Shown here piece after piece: positions 33,490-45,123 of a stretch of DNA of 64,000 nt. How positions within the stretch are numbered: position 1 is the first letter of the stretch; the number at the start of each line of letters is the position of its first letter. Below the pieces are notes generated by a model. The model worked only from the letters and a program-made list of their open reading frames with translations, searched no databases and was not told the DNA's origin. The position numbers were made by a program, and so were the translations under genes. The stretch lies in assembly GCA_928212115.1 (NCBI GenBank), contig CAKMRJ010005745.1:77040499-77104498 (forward strand), given 5' to 3'. This stretch comes from Lactuca virosa. Lineage: Eukaryota > Streptophyta > Magnoliopsida > Asterales > Asteraceae.

Positions 33490-33690
33490 CCAAGTGCAAC
33501 AAATAGCAATGTACTTTGGCTTTTTATCTTAGTTTAAAAATAGCGATGTACTTTGGCATCAATAAATGCATGTTGATTTGGTAATTGTGCTTTTGTTCCA
33601 AGTGCAAGATATAACAATGTACTTTTGGTATTTCTTGTATTTTAAGTGCAAGAAATAGAAATGTACTTTGATATTTCTTATATTTAAGGT
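33490..33690. repeat. Intronic minisatellite, left block
   Basis: Degenerate units of the form CAAGTGCAAGAAATAGCAAT followed by GTACTTTGG, spaced about 40-90 bases. The array continues at 35530-35880, on the other side of the solo LTR that split it. Confidence 0.75.
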
Positions 33691-33706
33691 TTTTTAGGAC
33701 AAATAA

Positions 33707-35503
33707 TGCAACACCGAAAATTTCCAAATAAATTTTTCATTTAAAATTTCATAAGTTTCATAACACATTTCACAAAACTCATTTATTTAATTTACAAATC
33801 ACGTCTCTATAATTAGTTGATTAAAATCCAGGATCCTCAAGTATAACTCTTTCGCAGATGTGTACAATCGAACCGGTGTCTTCCCGTGATCCTAAGAAAA
33901 CCTAAAACACATAACACATAACACGGTAAGCAAGAAGCTTAGTGAGTTCCCCAAAATACCACACACATCTCATTAGCCACTCGAGGCTAACTCGAAATGA
34001 CCCTCCGGTCAATGTGTTTCAGTGGAGACCCTCCGGTCCCACAACTCGGGTGGACCCTCCAATCCTAACTCTACAAAACATAGCATAGTCACAAGCATAG
34101 CATAATCACAAAGCATGATGTACAATAAATATCACATAACTCAGCGTAGGCACATAATACAACATTTACACTAAATAACATAACATCATAAGTCACAAAG
34201 ACAGTATGCACAATATTCATTATCACAGAATAACAATGAGACCCTCCGGTCAAGAATGAGGACCCTCTGGTCCAGTATCTCTATGAAGACCTTCCGGTCA
34301 CACAGTAACTACTACTCAGATGTATAGTGAGAAGACTCACCTCATAAGTTGGCCAGTATAATCTCGTACATGGAATCTCGAACTAGCCTCCGCCTAACAC
34401 ATAGAATAATTATCTCTAATTAATACTCTAATCATACTCAAATACACCAAAGGCTATTCTCTCTCTATGTCGAACTCTTGAAGTGGATAAAAGACCATTT
34501 TACCCCTCCATGGTCTCCATTACTCATGGTTGACCCAACCGTAAAGTCAACCAAAGTCAAACTCGAGTCAACAGTCCGTGTTTGACCCGACTCGCTGAGT
34601 GCACTCTTGTGACTCATCGAGTCCACTCATTTCCTTAGAAGTCTTGTGGAAGTCCAGCTCAGCTCGTCGAGTTGACCCCGAACTCGTCGAGTTATCGCAT
34701 GATACAGCTTAATCGGGAAAACCCTAACCGACTCGGCGAGTCCATTCAGACTCTCACCAAATACAGACGATTCCAAGGCAGGGAACCTACCCAAACTCCA
34801 GATCCATACTCCTAAGGCTCACATATCACATAAAGTTACAGGCTTTACGTTCATGCATGACATTAAGAGCTTAAAATGCCAAATCACACCTCAAAAAGGG
34901 TTTTTCACTCAATATCACTTATTATGGTTGGATAAAGCAGGGACATCTGGACTCTAGGGACCTTACATGGTCCAGATCTGAAGTCTATCTCTCTCAATGC
35001 ACCTGAATCACTCAAGGTCCTCATATTTGGGGAGAAGAAACTCTAGATTCCCACAACCAAGAGATCTATTTAAGGAAATGAGAATGGTGAAGCATGATAC
35101 CTTCCTTAGACGTTCTGGAGTGAAACAACCTCAGATCTAACAACACCTTCTTGTCCCTTGGCTTGCAATTCTTCCTTTTTCTTCACAAAATGCACCAAAC
35201 ACTCTCAATTAGCTAAGCACACACTCTCAAAGCTCAAGGGTCGTTTAGGGTTTGCTCTCAAGGAAAGGTAGCCGCAAATGAGGCTATAAGTGCCTTTAAA
35301 TAGGCCACAGGCCCAAGAATTTAGGATTTCCTTCAGCAGTGCTGACTCGGCGAGTCGGCTCACAGACTCATCGAGTCAGTTCATTAATCCACGTCATCGA
35401 GTCGCGACTTTACTTGACGAGTCGAGGCACCAACTCGTCGAGTCACCCAGGCAACCTCATTATAACATAAAGAAATGTTATACATCGAAACCAGGATGTT
35501 ACA
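33707..35503 (-). mobile_element. Gypsy-D solo LTR (1797 bp), minus orientation
   Basis: Flanks AATAA (33702-33706) and AATAG (35504-35508) form a TSD with one mismatch. On the minus strand it starts TGTAACATCC and ends GTGTTGCA. It carries ACTCG-N-CGAGT words (34590-34745, 35345-35445), TTGAC cores (34528-34580), donor GAG|GTGAGT (intron from 34340 downward) and acceptor TGTGTTTTAG (to 33902). Confidence 0.82.
33990..34320 (-). repeat. Tandem array in Gypsy-D LTR
   Basis: Repeated GACCCTCCGGTC-like words (33999, 34026, 34050, 34240, 34261 and 34285 regions) lie between the putative splice sites. They are unrelated in sequence to the arrays of Gypsy-A and Gypsy-B. Confidence 0.7.
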
Positions 35504-35529
35504 AATAGAGTAAAATTATTTAATTTCAA

Positions 35530-35880
35530 GTGTTTATATTTGAAGTGCAACAAATAGAAATGTACTTTGATTTTTTGTCTATAGTTTAAAAATAACAATG
35601 TACTTTGGCATCATAAAATGCATGTTCATTTGGCAATTTTGGTTTTGTGGTGATTATTTGCTAAAAGCTTTAGTAATTGGGTTTTTGTCCCAAGTGCAAG
35701 ACATAGCAATGTACTTTGGTTTTTTTTGTCTTAGTTTAAAAATAGCAATGTACTTTGGCATCGATAAATGCATGTAGATTTGGTAATTGTGTTTTTGTCC
35801 CAAGTGCAAGAAATAGGAATGTACTTTTGGTATATCTTGTACTTAAGTGCAAGAAATAGTAAGGTACTTTGGTAGTTTTT
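35530..35880. repeat. Intronic minisatellite, right block
   Basis: Same unit family as 33490-33690 (AGTGCAAGAAATAG, AATGTACTTTGG). It ends shortly before the acceptor at 35936. Confidence 0.75.
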
Positions 35881-36092
35881 GTTTATGTTTGATAATTTAA
35901 TTTATAAGTTTATATATGCTTTTATTTATAATGTAGTTGGAAAATCTTCAAGCAATGCTCAACGACCCGAGATGTAGGGAGAAGCTTTATGCATTTTTTC
36001 AATCGGGGAATAATCAACAAGGAAACGATGGGAATGGAGATGATGGTTCGTCGGATAATTAATTTGTGTTTTGTATGTTACACTTGTTACAC

Positions 36093-36182
36093 TTTGCTAT
36101 TTCTTAGAACTATAAAACTTACTTTGCTACTTGTTAGAATTATAAAACTTACTTTGCTATTTCTTAGAATTGTAAAACTTTG
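36093..36182. repeat. 30-bp tandem repeat, three copies
   Basis: TTTGCTATTTCTTAGAAC-type units at 36093, 36123 and 36153 with a few mismatches, in the 3' UTR of the CACTA gene. Confidence 0.85.
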
Positions 36183-36294
36183 GTTGTTTTATTTTGGTAT
36201 GAAATTAATTATAGCAGTATTTGTTATTTAGTCAGGTGTTGTTATGTAATTTTTTTTTCTTTTTTTAACGTTGTTATGTATCGTTTTTTTTATA

Positions 36295-37986
36295 GGGATA
36301 TCTCCAGAAAAGTCTCAATATTTTGGGCAAATTTTTAATAAAGTCCTAAATATTATTTTTTGAATAAAAAAGTCCTGACTTTTTCTCTTTTAAATAGAAA
36401 AACCCAAGAAACCGGCTAATTTATTCACTTTAGCCCTTTTTGACCTGTTCAGCAGGTCATGGGACCAAATTGTTAATTTTTCAAAAATAATCGGACTTTT
36501 TTGCAGATTTCGTCAAAATTTTTATATAATGTATAAACATATTTTTTACATATCTATATCTATTTATACGTATTTTTATGTTTTTATATGTATATATTTA
36601 CGTATTTTTATGTATTTTAAATGTATAAAAATATTTTTTTACATATTTATATGTATTTTTAACCATTTTACATATTTTTTTATGTATTTTTATGTGTTAT
36701 TTTTTATGTATTATGTATTTATATGTATTTTTACGTATTTATGTATTTTTTAAAGCTTTTTATATAGATGTTTATGTATTTTAAATGTATAAACATATTT
36801 TTTACGTATTTATATCTATTTTTAAGTATTTTACATATTTTTTATGTATTACGTATTTATGTATTTCTTTTAAGTGTTTTATATAGATGTCTTTGTATAT
36901 TTATGTATTTTAAATGTATAGACATATTGTTTTACATATTTATATGTATTTTTTAAAGTATTTTACATATTTTTTGTGTCTTTTTTTGTGTTTTTTATGT
37001 ATTATGTATTTATATGTATTTTTTCGTATTTATGTATTTTTTTTTTTCTCTATATAGATATTATTTTTATGGATATAGGAAATGTTTAATTGTATTATTT
37101 TTATGTGTTTATTTTTACGTAAAAAGAATACAATTAAACATTTAATATACATAAACATCTATAAAAAAAAAAAAAAAAAGACATAAAGACGTAAACATAT
37201 ATATATATATATATATATAGATATATATATATATATATATAGATATATATACATAATACATAAAAAACACATAAAAACACACAAAAATATGTAAAATACT
37301 TTAAAAAATACATATAAATAAGTAAAAAAAATACATTTATACATTTAAATTACATAAATATACAAAAACATCTATATAAAAAACTTTAAAAAAAATACAT
37401 AAATAAGTAATACATAAAAATTATGTGATATACTTAAAAATAGATATAAATACGTAAAAAATACGTTTATACACTTAAAATACATAAACATCTATATAAA
37501 AAGCTTTAAAAAATACATAAATACATAAAAATACATAGAAATACATATAAATACATAATACATAAAAAATAACACATAAAAATACAAAAAAAAATATGTA
37601 AAATGGTTAAAAATACATATAAATAAGTAAAAAAAATATGTTTATACATTTAAAATACATAAAAATACGTAAATATATGCATATAAAAACATAAAAAAAT
37701 ACACAAATACGTAAAAATAGATATAGATATATAAAAAATATGTTTATACATTATATAAAACTTTTGACAAAATTTGCAAAAAAGTTTTATTATTTTCTAA
37801 AAATTAACAATTTTGTATCATGACCTGCTGAACAGGTTAAAAAGGGCTAATGTGAATAAGTTAGTCGGTTTCTTGGGTTTTTATATTCAAAAGGTGAAAA
37901 AGTAAGGACTTTTTTATTCAAAAAATAAAATTTAGGACTTTATTAAAAATTTGCCCAAAATATTGGGACTTTTCTGGAGATATCCC
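36295..37986. mobile_element. MULE-like foldback element (1692 bp)
   Basis: The ends are perfect inverted repeats for at least 20 bases (GGGATATCTCCAGAAAAGTC) and the complementarity continues inward through AT-rich arms to a small centre near 37.1 kb. The flanking direct repeat TTTTTTTATA (36285-36294 and 37987-37996) fits the 9-10-bp TSD of Mutator-like elements. The arms consist of TATGTATTTTTA-like simple repeats, with (AT)n at about 37196-37255. No protein is encoded. The many short low-complexity ORFs are not genes. Confidence 0.85.
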
Positions 37987-38035
37987 TTTTTTTATACCAA
38001 AAATCATTGATTAAAAAAATTAAAAAATGAAATAT

Positions 38036-38259
38036 ATTATTTCCGGCGACACTATTACCGCCAAGGCAACATTAGCGGCAACACGAAGTATTACCGGCGG
38101 CGACAGGAGCATTAGCGGCGATAATTCTCTTTACCGACGACATTTTGATCAACAGCGACACAGAGTAGCGGCGACTTTTTACCGGCAACGTGTCACTGCT
38201 ATTACCTTTACCGGCGATAAGCTTACTCTACCGGCGAATATTGCCGCAACTATAGCCCG
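38036..38259. repeat. CACTA-1 subterminal repeats
   Basis: About ten degenerate units around TACCGGCGAC, TAGCGGCGAC or TACCGGCAAC, in one orientation, next to the terminal inverted repeat. Such motifs bind the transposase-associated protein in En/Spm (family knowledge). Confidence 0.8.
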
Positions 38260-38273
38260 GAATTCTTGTAGTG
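38260..38273 (-). repeat. CACTA-1 right terminal inverted repeat
   Basis: Reads CACTACAAGAATTC on the minus strand. The next three bases TCA would be the TSD, but the partner is not in view. Confidence 0.82.
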
Positions 38274-39563
38274 TCATTATTAGGGTTGTACGTGTATATC
38301 ACTATATAATATAGTCAATATATATATATTACAAAGAGGCCCATGTACTATACAAAGAATATAAAAATAAATAAAGCTATCTAACATTTAAGGTTAAAAA
38401 CCCACATGAAAACCAAAAGATGTTCGCGACAAAATAAAAAAATAAAAAATAAATAAATACGTAAATAAATAAAAAATAAATAAATCCAGGAGAAAACCCA
38501 AAAAGGATGTGGTACAAAGGCAAAAGAGTCTTGGATAGAGGTTAGAAGAAGTCATCTCAAGTCTGTTGTAAGAAGAAGAAGCTGTCAATGACAGTCTTGG
38601 ATGGAGTTGGTACAAAGGAGGCGCCAACCCTCTTCGATGGAAGAAGTATATGAAAGAAAAAAAGGTGTGATGTTTGTTGGTCAGAAGAGGACGCATAGAA
38701 AGAAGAAGACACAAACATTTTTATGTTCATAAAAAAACAAATGTTCTGCGAGCAAAAACTACTTCCACCCATAAACAAAAGTGACCAAAAAAATCTTTTG
38801 GGAAAAGAAAAAAAACAACTAAGTGAGGAAACACTTAACGACTGAAAATTCATCGCTAATTTTCTGCTAATTGAAAAAGTTTTGTTATTTGTCGCTGATG
38901 ATGATGATTAACACAGGGGCACAAGTTAGCGAATAGGGAGGGAAGAATGCGCCGTGACTTTGTGACAAAAAGTCAGTTTTATAATAGTGAAGACAAGAAC
39001 TTTATTCGATAGGTCGGGTCATGAAATAGAAATGGAATTGCAAGTAATATATTTTAAATTTTCTGTTCAGAGTCGTGGGAAGTTATCCTCCGGTGAAGGC
39101 CTGAAGGGTTGTGTGGTCTCAATGCTTTAAGGTCCTCCAGTATCTTTTCAGTGTTTTCTTTAACTTCTTTGACCGGTTCTTGGTATTTGTGATGAAAGTT
39201 CCATGGTGTAGTATCAAGCGATATTTTTAACAAATGTACTAATAAATCGTAGTTAAATTCCTTTGGAGTTAGTTTAAAATTTATATTTTAGCATATTTTA
39301 TGTTCATTTATACTTAAAAAACTAATAATTCATATTATTGATCTGTCACGACCAGTTCATATTAAAAATCTGTAATTCGAAAAACAAGTTATAAATTATC
39401 GTCCTAATTTCAAATATTTATTCATTGATATTAAAGTTTAATTACCATCTATGAGTTACAAATCGAGTATTTATCAACTTGCAAATTCCATTTCTATTTC
39501 ATGACCCGAGGCTTTAATTTGATGAGTCGATGAAAAAGTCGGTTTTATTATGTGACAATAACG
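38274..39563. other. Unassigned flank with a duplicated gene-tail fragment
   Basis: No complete gene seen. About 39060-39225, read on the minus strand, gives HHKYQEPVKEVKEN and similar residues to a stop, and is clearly related to about 45450-45640 (HHKYNEIVKEVKD). Both may be the 3' end of a neighbouring gene, duplicated with the membrane-protein copies. The rest is A/T-rich. Confidence 0.4.
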
Positions 39564-39877
39564 TGTTGTGTTCCAGCCTCCAAAGCTACAATAGTCATCA
39601 TTGTTGACAAAATGAAACCTACGGGACAAGTTTTTCTTCCCACCCTATGATGAACACAATTAATAGACGCAACTACAATGGTGGCTGCCAAGACTATAAA
39701 TAGAGACTTCATTCTTCAGTTGTATGCATCCCAAAAACACAGAGAAACATATATTATAACACTTAGAGTGAGAGTATTAGTGAGAGGTTGGTTTTTTGTA
39801 ATAGTTGAGTGTGAGAGTTGCTCCTCCTATTGTAATTCTATTTTCGTGTTTAATAGAAGAGTTTTCCAACCCCAACA
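39564..39877 (+). repeat. Copia-3 5' LTR
   Basis: TGTTGTGTTCC to CCCAACA. It contains a TATA-like ACTATAAATAGAG near 39695. It is followed after two bases by the PBS. Confidence 0.93.
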
Positions 39878-40139
39878 ACTGGTATCAGAGCCCCGTTTGG
39901 TGTCCAGGGAATTTTTCACAAATTTCTCTGTTTTTTCGTCAAAATTGTTTTGTCTCAAAATCGATTTCTAGGTACACCATTAGAAAGATCTCGTTTCAAG
40001 GATTCCGAAAATATATTTTTCGTAATTTTTTTACCACGGGAAGACCTCCAAAACACCGGTCAAAGATTGGTCAAACATGCCGGAAAATTCACCGGAAAAA
40101 CCAGGTGGCCGGAGAAGACTGCCGGAGAAGACGAGTGAC

Positions 40140-40440
40140 GACGTCAGCATTGACCAGCTTTTCAGAAAAGTTGCAGTTTAGCCCCTGAAGTTTCAGAAAA
40201 TTGCAGAAAGGTCCCTCTGTTTCTAAAAAACTACAGTTCGGTCCCTGTTGTTCTGAAAATAACTGTATTGGTCCCTGGAGTTCTGAAAAGTTTCAGAAAA
40301 GTCCCTGGTTGGCAGAAATATTTCAGATTGGCCCCTGTAAGTTCCGAAAATTACAGTTTAGCCCCTGTAGTTCCGAAAAGTTACAAATTAACACATAACT
40401 TTTCAAGAAAGTATATTTTGACCCCGAAAAACTCTACCCC
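40140..40440 (+). repeat. Leader array of degenerate 20-30-bp units
   Basis: Repeats of the form GTCCCTG..GTTCTGAAAAnnTnCAG run between the PBS and gag. They are part of the untranslated leader and not a gene, although they leave open reading frames. Confidence 0.7.
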
Positions 40441-40532
40441 ACCATTTTTGACGCTTCCGAATCCAACCGAGAGCTCGGTTTTATCTAATTTTTCCTCGAA
40501 ATATTTGTAAAATAAATTTGCAATTATTTTCG

Positions 40533-43500
40533 ATGGAATCTACAAGTACGATTACGATGGTTCGACTTACGCCCACAAATTACAACATGTGGAAGCCAAG
40601 GATGGAAGATTTAGCAGAGCCTATAGAAAAGCAAGGCGTCAAACCCAACACGAAGACAGACGAAGTTTGGACGAGAATAAACAGGAAAATGGTGGCACAA
40701 ATTCGATAGTGGATCGACCACAGTGTTTTTCATCATGTCTCTCAAGAGACAGACGCGTACAAACTTTGGGAGAAGCTCGAGAATATGTATCAGGCAAAGA
40801 CGGCACGCAACAAGACCTTGCTGATGAGGCGTCTTGTAAACCACAAGTTACGAAGTGGTACGTCCATAACCGAGCATACGAGTCAGTTCCAGGATCTCGT
40901 AAACCAGCTTGGTGCTGCTGATTGGGTTCTCAAAGACGAGGAACAAGCCATATTGCTCTTGAGTTCTCTACCAGATAATTGGGAGACGCTTGTTGTGACT
41001 CTCAGCAATTCTGCCCCCGGTGGTAAAGTGACATTGGAGATGGTCACAGATGCCCTAATGAACGAGGAAGCCAGAAGGAAAGAAGCTGGTACAGACCAGT
41101 CTTTTTCCCTCGTGTCAGAAAACAAAGAAAGAGGCGGAGGCAGAACTAGAGGCCGAGGTCGAGGTAGAGGCAGAGGTAGACATGGTCAAAGTAGAGGAAG
41201 ATCCCAAGATCGTGGGAAATCACGAGATCGAGGGAAATCGCGAGAGCGAGGTAAATCTTCAAATACATGGTTCGAAGGCTATTGCAATCATTGTAATTAT
41301 TATGGCCACAAAAGGAGTGATTGCCGAAGGTTCTTACCAGAGCAGCCCGAGACAAGCCAGAATCCAAGCAGGGAGAATGGTGAAACCATGGTCACCATAA
41401 CACAAGACGTTCCCCTTGTTACATACGAGGAGGAAGCATGCCTACATGTTGAAACTCATGATGATGAGTGGGTGATTGATAGCGCTGCATCATATCATTC
41501 GACTCCAAACCGGGATTTATTCAGTACTTATAAACCCGGAGACCATGGTACCGTGAAGATGGGAAACACCAGTTTCTCAAGCATTGCTGGTATTGGTGAT
41601 GTGCATTTAAAGACCAATGTTGGATGTACATTGGTGTTGAAAGATGTTCGGCATGTCCCAGAGCTGAGAATGAATCTTATCTCAGTTGGAGCTCTTGACA
41701 TCCAAGGATATGATAATCAATTCAAAAATAGCACCTGGAAGTTGTTGAAAGGTGTTATGGTTGTTGCAAGGGGAAAACTTGATGGTACTCTTTATAAAAG
41801 TCATGCAAAGTTGCTTCAACCAAGTCTCAATGTTGTTAAAGAAGAGACATCACCAAACTTGTGGCATAGAAGACTAGGCCACATGAGCGAGAAGGGATTG
41901 ACGACTCTTGCAAAGAAGGAGTCCATTTCAATGGCAAAAGATGTTGCCTTGGATCCTTGTAAATACTGCCTATTTGGGAAACAACACAGAGTTTCCTTTA
42001 GCTCCACAAGAAAGAACCGCTCTGAGTTGCTGAGCCTTGTCCACTCCGACGTATGTGGACCCATTGAAGTAGAATCTCTTGGTGGAAGCCGGTATTTTGT
42101 GACATTCATTGACGATGCGTCACGAAAGGTATGGGCATACTGTTTGAGAACGAAGGACCAAGTATTGGACCGCTTCAAAGCTTTTCATGCAATGGTGGAA
42201 AGACAAACAGACAAGAAGCTAAAATGTCTCCGATCAGATAATGGAGGCGAATACTATTCCCGTGAGTTCTCTAAATACTGCATGGAACATGGTATCAGAC
42301 ATGAAAAGACTGTCCCACGAACCCCACAACAAAATGGTGTAGCAGAACGGATGAATCACACCATTGTTGAGAAAGTTCGATGCATGCTCAGCATGACTAA
42401 ACTCCCAAAGCCATTCTGGGGTGAAGTTGTATTGACATCTTGCTATCTAATAAATAGGTCACCTTCCGCTCCATTGAATTTTGAAGTTCCGGAGAAGATA
42501 TGGACGGGTAAAGACATATCATATTCTCACTTGAGAGTATTTGGGTGCAAGGCGTGGATTAAAGAAGTTGCTTCAACCAAGTCTCAATGTTGTTAAAGAA
42601 GAGACATCACCAAACTTGTGGCATAGAAGACTAGGCCACATGAGCGAGAAGGGATTGACGACTCTTGCAAAGAAGGAGTCCATTTCAATGGCAAAAGATG
42701 TTGCCTTGGATCCTTGTAAATACTGCCTATTTGGGAAACAACACAGAGTTTCCTTTAGCTCCACAAGAAAGAACCGCTCTGAGTTGCTGAGCCTTGTCCA
42801 CTCCGACGTATGTGGACCCATTGAAGTAGAATCTCTTGGTGGAAGCCGGTATTTTGTGACATTCATTGACGATGCGTCACGAAAGGTATGGGCATACTGT
42901 TTGAGAACGAAGGACCAAGTATTGGACCGCTTCAAAGCTTTTCATGCAATGGTGGAAAGACAAACAGACAAGAAGCTAAAATGTCTCCGATCAGATAATG
43001 GAGGCGAATACTATTCCCGTGAGTTCTCTAAATACTGCATGGAACATGGTATCAGACATGAAAAGACTGTCCCACGAACCCCACAACAAAATGGTGTAGC
43101 AGAACGGATGAATCACACCATTGTTGAGAAAGTTCGATGCATGCTCAGCATGACTAAACTCCCAAAGCCATTCTGGGGTGAAGTTGTATTGACATCTTGC
43201 TATCTAATAAATAGGTCACCTTCCGCTCCATTGAATTTTGAAGTTCCGGAGAAGATATGGACGGGTAAAGACATATCATATTCTCACTTGAGAGTATTTG
43301 GGTGCAAGGCGTGGATTAAAGAAGTTGCTTCAACCAAGTCTCAATGTTGTTAAAGAAGAGACATCACCAAACTTGTGGCATAGAAGACTAGGCCACATGA
43401 GCGAGAAGGGATTGACGACTCTTGCAAAGAAGGAGTCCATTTCAATGGCAAAAGATGTTGCCTTGGATCCTTGTAAATACTGCCTATTTGGGAAACAACA

Positions 43501-44803
43501 CAGAGTTTCCTTTAGCTCCACAAGAAAGAACCGCTCTGAGTTGCTGAGCCTTGTCCACTCCGACGTATGTGGACCCATTGAAGTAGAATCTCTTGGTGGA
43601 AGCCGGTATTTTGTGACATTCATTGACGATGCGTCACGAAAGGTATGGGCATACTGTTTGAGAACGAAGGACCAAGTATTGGACCGCTTCAAAGCTTTTC
43701 ATGCAATGGTGGAAAGACAAACAGACAAGAAGCTAAAATGTCTCCGATCAGATAATGGAGGCGAATACTATTCCCGTGAGTTCTCTAAATACTGCATGGA
43801 ACATGGTATCAGACATGAAAAGACTGTCCCACGAACCCCACAACAAAATGGTGTAGCAGAACGGATGAATCGCACCATTGTTGAGAAAGTTCGATGCATG
43901 CTCAGCATGACTAAACTCCCAAAGCCATTCTGGGGTGAAGTTGTATTGACATCTTGCTATCTAATAAATAGGTCACCTTCCGCTCCATTGAATTTTGAAG
44001 TTCCGGAGAAGATATGGACGGGTAAAGACATATCATATTCTCACTTGAGAGTATTTGGGTGCAAGGCGTTTGCACATGTATCAAGTGAACTGCGGAAGAA
44101 GTTGGACCTCAAATCCACTCCATGCATCTTTATTGGATATGGAGATGAAGAGTTCGGGTACAGGCTATGGGACCCAGAACTAAATAAGGTTATTCGAAGC
44201 AGAGATGTGGTTTTTTATGAAAACCAGTATTATGATTTCAAGGCACCGGTTAACAAGCAACAAAGCTCCAAAGTTTCAGATATAATATCTAAAAATAAAG
44301 ATGATGTTTCCACTGAAGAAGTGGATGAAGAAGTCGATGATGCAGATCAAGAAGGTGTTGAGCAGGGGGAGCTTCCACCCCTGGATAATTCAGATCCACT
44401 GCCAGAAGTTGCAAACGAAGGAACTCAAGTTAGACGATCCGAACAAGTACGTGCTCCATCAACAAGATATCCGACTTCAAACTACATCCTTCTTACTAGT
44501 GAGGGGGAGCCAGAGAGTTTTCAAGAAGCTCAATCTCATATTGACAAAGCAAATTGGCAGAAGGCCATGGAAGAAGAAATGAATTCTTTGCAGAAGAATC
44601 AAACATATGAGTTGGTAAACCTCCCCAAAGGAAAGAAAGCCTTGAAAAACAAGTGGGTTTTCAAACTGAAGAAAGACGGAAAGGGAAATACTATGAAGTA
44701 TAAGGCAGACATGTTGACAAACGTGGTGACACAAGAGAAACACAGACTATGTGCTGACATAGTTGGGATGAGGATTGTTGGACGGAGACTGGAGGGGGAG
44801 ATT
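40533..44803 (+). pseudogene. Copia-3 gag-protease-integrase-truncated RT polyprotein
   Basis: ATG 40533 (MESTSTITMVRLTPTNYNMW) opens a copia gag. Codon 59 is TAG (40707-40709), probably from CAG, and the same frame continues. An RGRGRG-rich linker and a CCHC-like knuckle (CNHCNYYGHKRSDC, about 41284) precede a protease with DSAAS instead of DSGAS (about 41478). The integrase zinc finger (WHRRLGHMSEKG) and core (LVHSDVCGPIE; RTPQQNGVAER) follow. These lie in a 757-bp unit present three times, which shifts the frame at each junction. After the third copy the frame reaches the RT start (NKWVFKLKKDGKGN, about 44650), then jumps to the C-terminal RNase H tail (ADMLTNVVTQEKH). The catalytic RT and RNase H are deleted. 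Confidence 0.93.
41809..44068 (+). repeat. 757-bp tandem triplication of the integrase region
   Basis: The words AGTTGCTTCAACC start at 41809, 42566 and 43323, a period of exactly 757. Copies 1 and 2 end GCAAGGCGT plus an extra block (GGATTAAAGA) that leads into the next copy. Copy 3 continues into the normal downstream pol. The only difference I see is AATCAC in copies 1 and 2 against AATCGC in copy 3 (about 42355, 43112, 43869). 757 is not a multiple of 3, so each junction breaks the frame. Confidence 0.95.
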
Positions 44804-45118
44804 TGTTGTGTTCCAGCCTCCAAAGCTACAGTAGCCATCATTGTTGACAAAATGAAACCTACGGGACAAGTTTTTCTTCCCACCCTATGATGAACACAAT
44901 TAATAGACGCAACTACAATGGCGGTTGCCAAGACTATAAATAGAGACTTCATTCTTCAGTTGTATGCATCCCAAAAACACAGAGAAACAGATAGTATAAC
45001 ACTTAGAGTGAGAGTATTAGTGAGAGGGTTGGTTTTTGGTAATAGTTGAGTGTGAGAGTTGCTCCTCCTATTGTAATTCTATTTTCGTGTTTAATAGAAG
45101 AGTTTTCCAACCCCAACA
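44804..45118 (+). repeat. Copia-3 3' LTR
   Basis: 315 bases, preceded by GGAGGGGGAGATT and followed by the TSD TAACG. Confidence 0.93.
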
Positions 45119-45123
45119 TAACG

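Larger units (their letters stand above)
31583..36062 (+). pseudogene. Ptta/En/Spm-type CACTA gene (Transposase_24-like), decayed
   Basis: Exons can be traced at 31583-31815 (5' cut), 31876-31959, 33205-33391 and 35937-36062. The first holds NWKKTIEYFQTDEHKIASNRNK, the region just before the family's conserved Asn-rich motif. The second gives NLKRVETFRKAHTDRDG. The third gives VEELLEQMQG and then, after a frameshift near 33270, VFEKVLGERRGHIRGIGWK, a hallmark phrase of the family. The last ends KLYAFFQSG ... GSSDN-stop. Introns have GT-AG borders. The second intron holds a solo LTR at its donor, the third a solo LTR flanked by minisatellite. The role of this protein in CACTA transposition is not established. 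The 5' half is missing. Confidence 0.77.
31583..38273 (+). mobile_element. CACTA-1: right portion of a CACTA (En/Spm-like) transposon
   Basis: The right terminus (38260-38273) reads CACTACAAGAATTC on the minus strand, the CACTA-family end. It is preceded by about ten subterminal copies of a TACCGGCGAC-like motif. The gene upstream is of the Ptta/En/Spm type. The left end is absent: the Gypsy-B LTR abuts coding sequence. Two solo LTRs and a foldback element lie inside. Confidence 0.85.
39564..45118 (+). mobile_element. Copia-3: Tnt1-like element with integrase triplication and RT deletion
   Basis: LTRs 39564-39877 (314 bp) and 44804-45118 (315 bp) start TGTTGTGTTCC and end CCCCAACA. The TSD TAACG is at 39559-39563 and 45119-45123. 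An iMet PBS (TGGTATCAGAGC, 39880-39891) and a GGAGGGGGAG tract before the 3' LTR are present. The LTRs differ at about eight positions. The polyprotein has a nonsense codon, a tandem triplication and a large RT/RNase H deletion, so it is non-autonomous. Confidence 0.95.

Noticed and set aside
36529..37344. Short ORFs rich in Tyr, Ile and Phe that look like membrane peptides
   Set aside because: Low-complexity TATGTATTTTTA repeats in the arms of the foldback element.
38394..38853. Minus-strand ORFs with Phe/Leu-rich stretches
   Set aside because: No motif, frame overlap between two ORFs, and simple A/T-rich sequence; I could not support a gene.
41816..43692. 120-residue minus-strand ORF present three times (41816-42178, 42573-42935, 43330-43692)
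   Set aside because: Antisense shadow of the triplicated integrase region.
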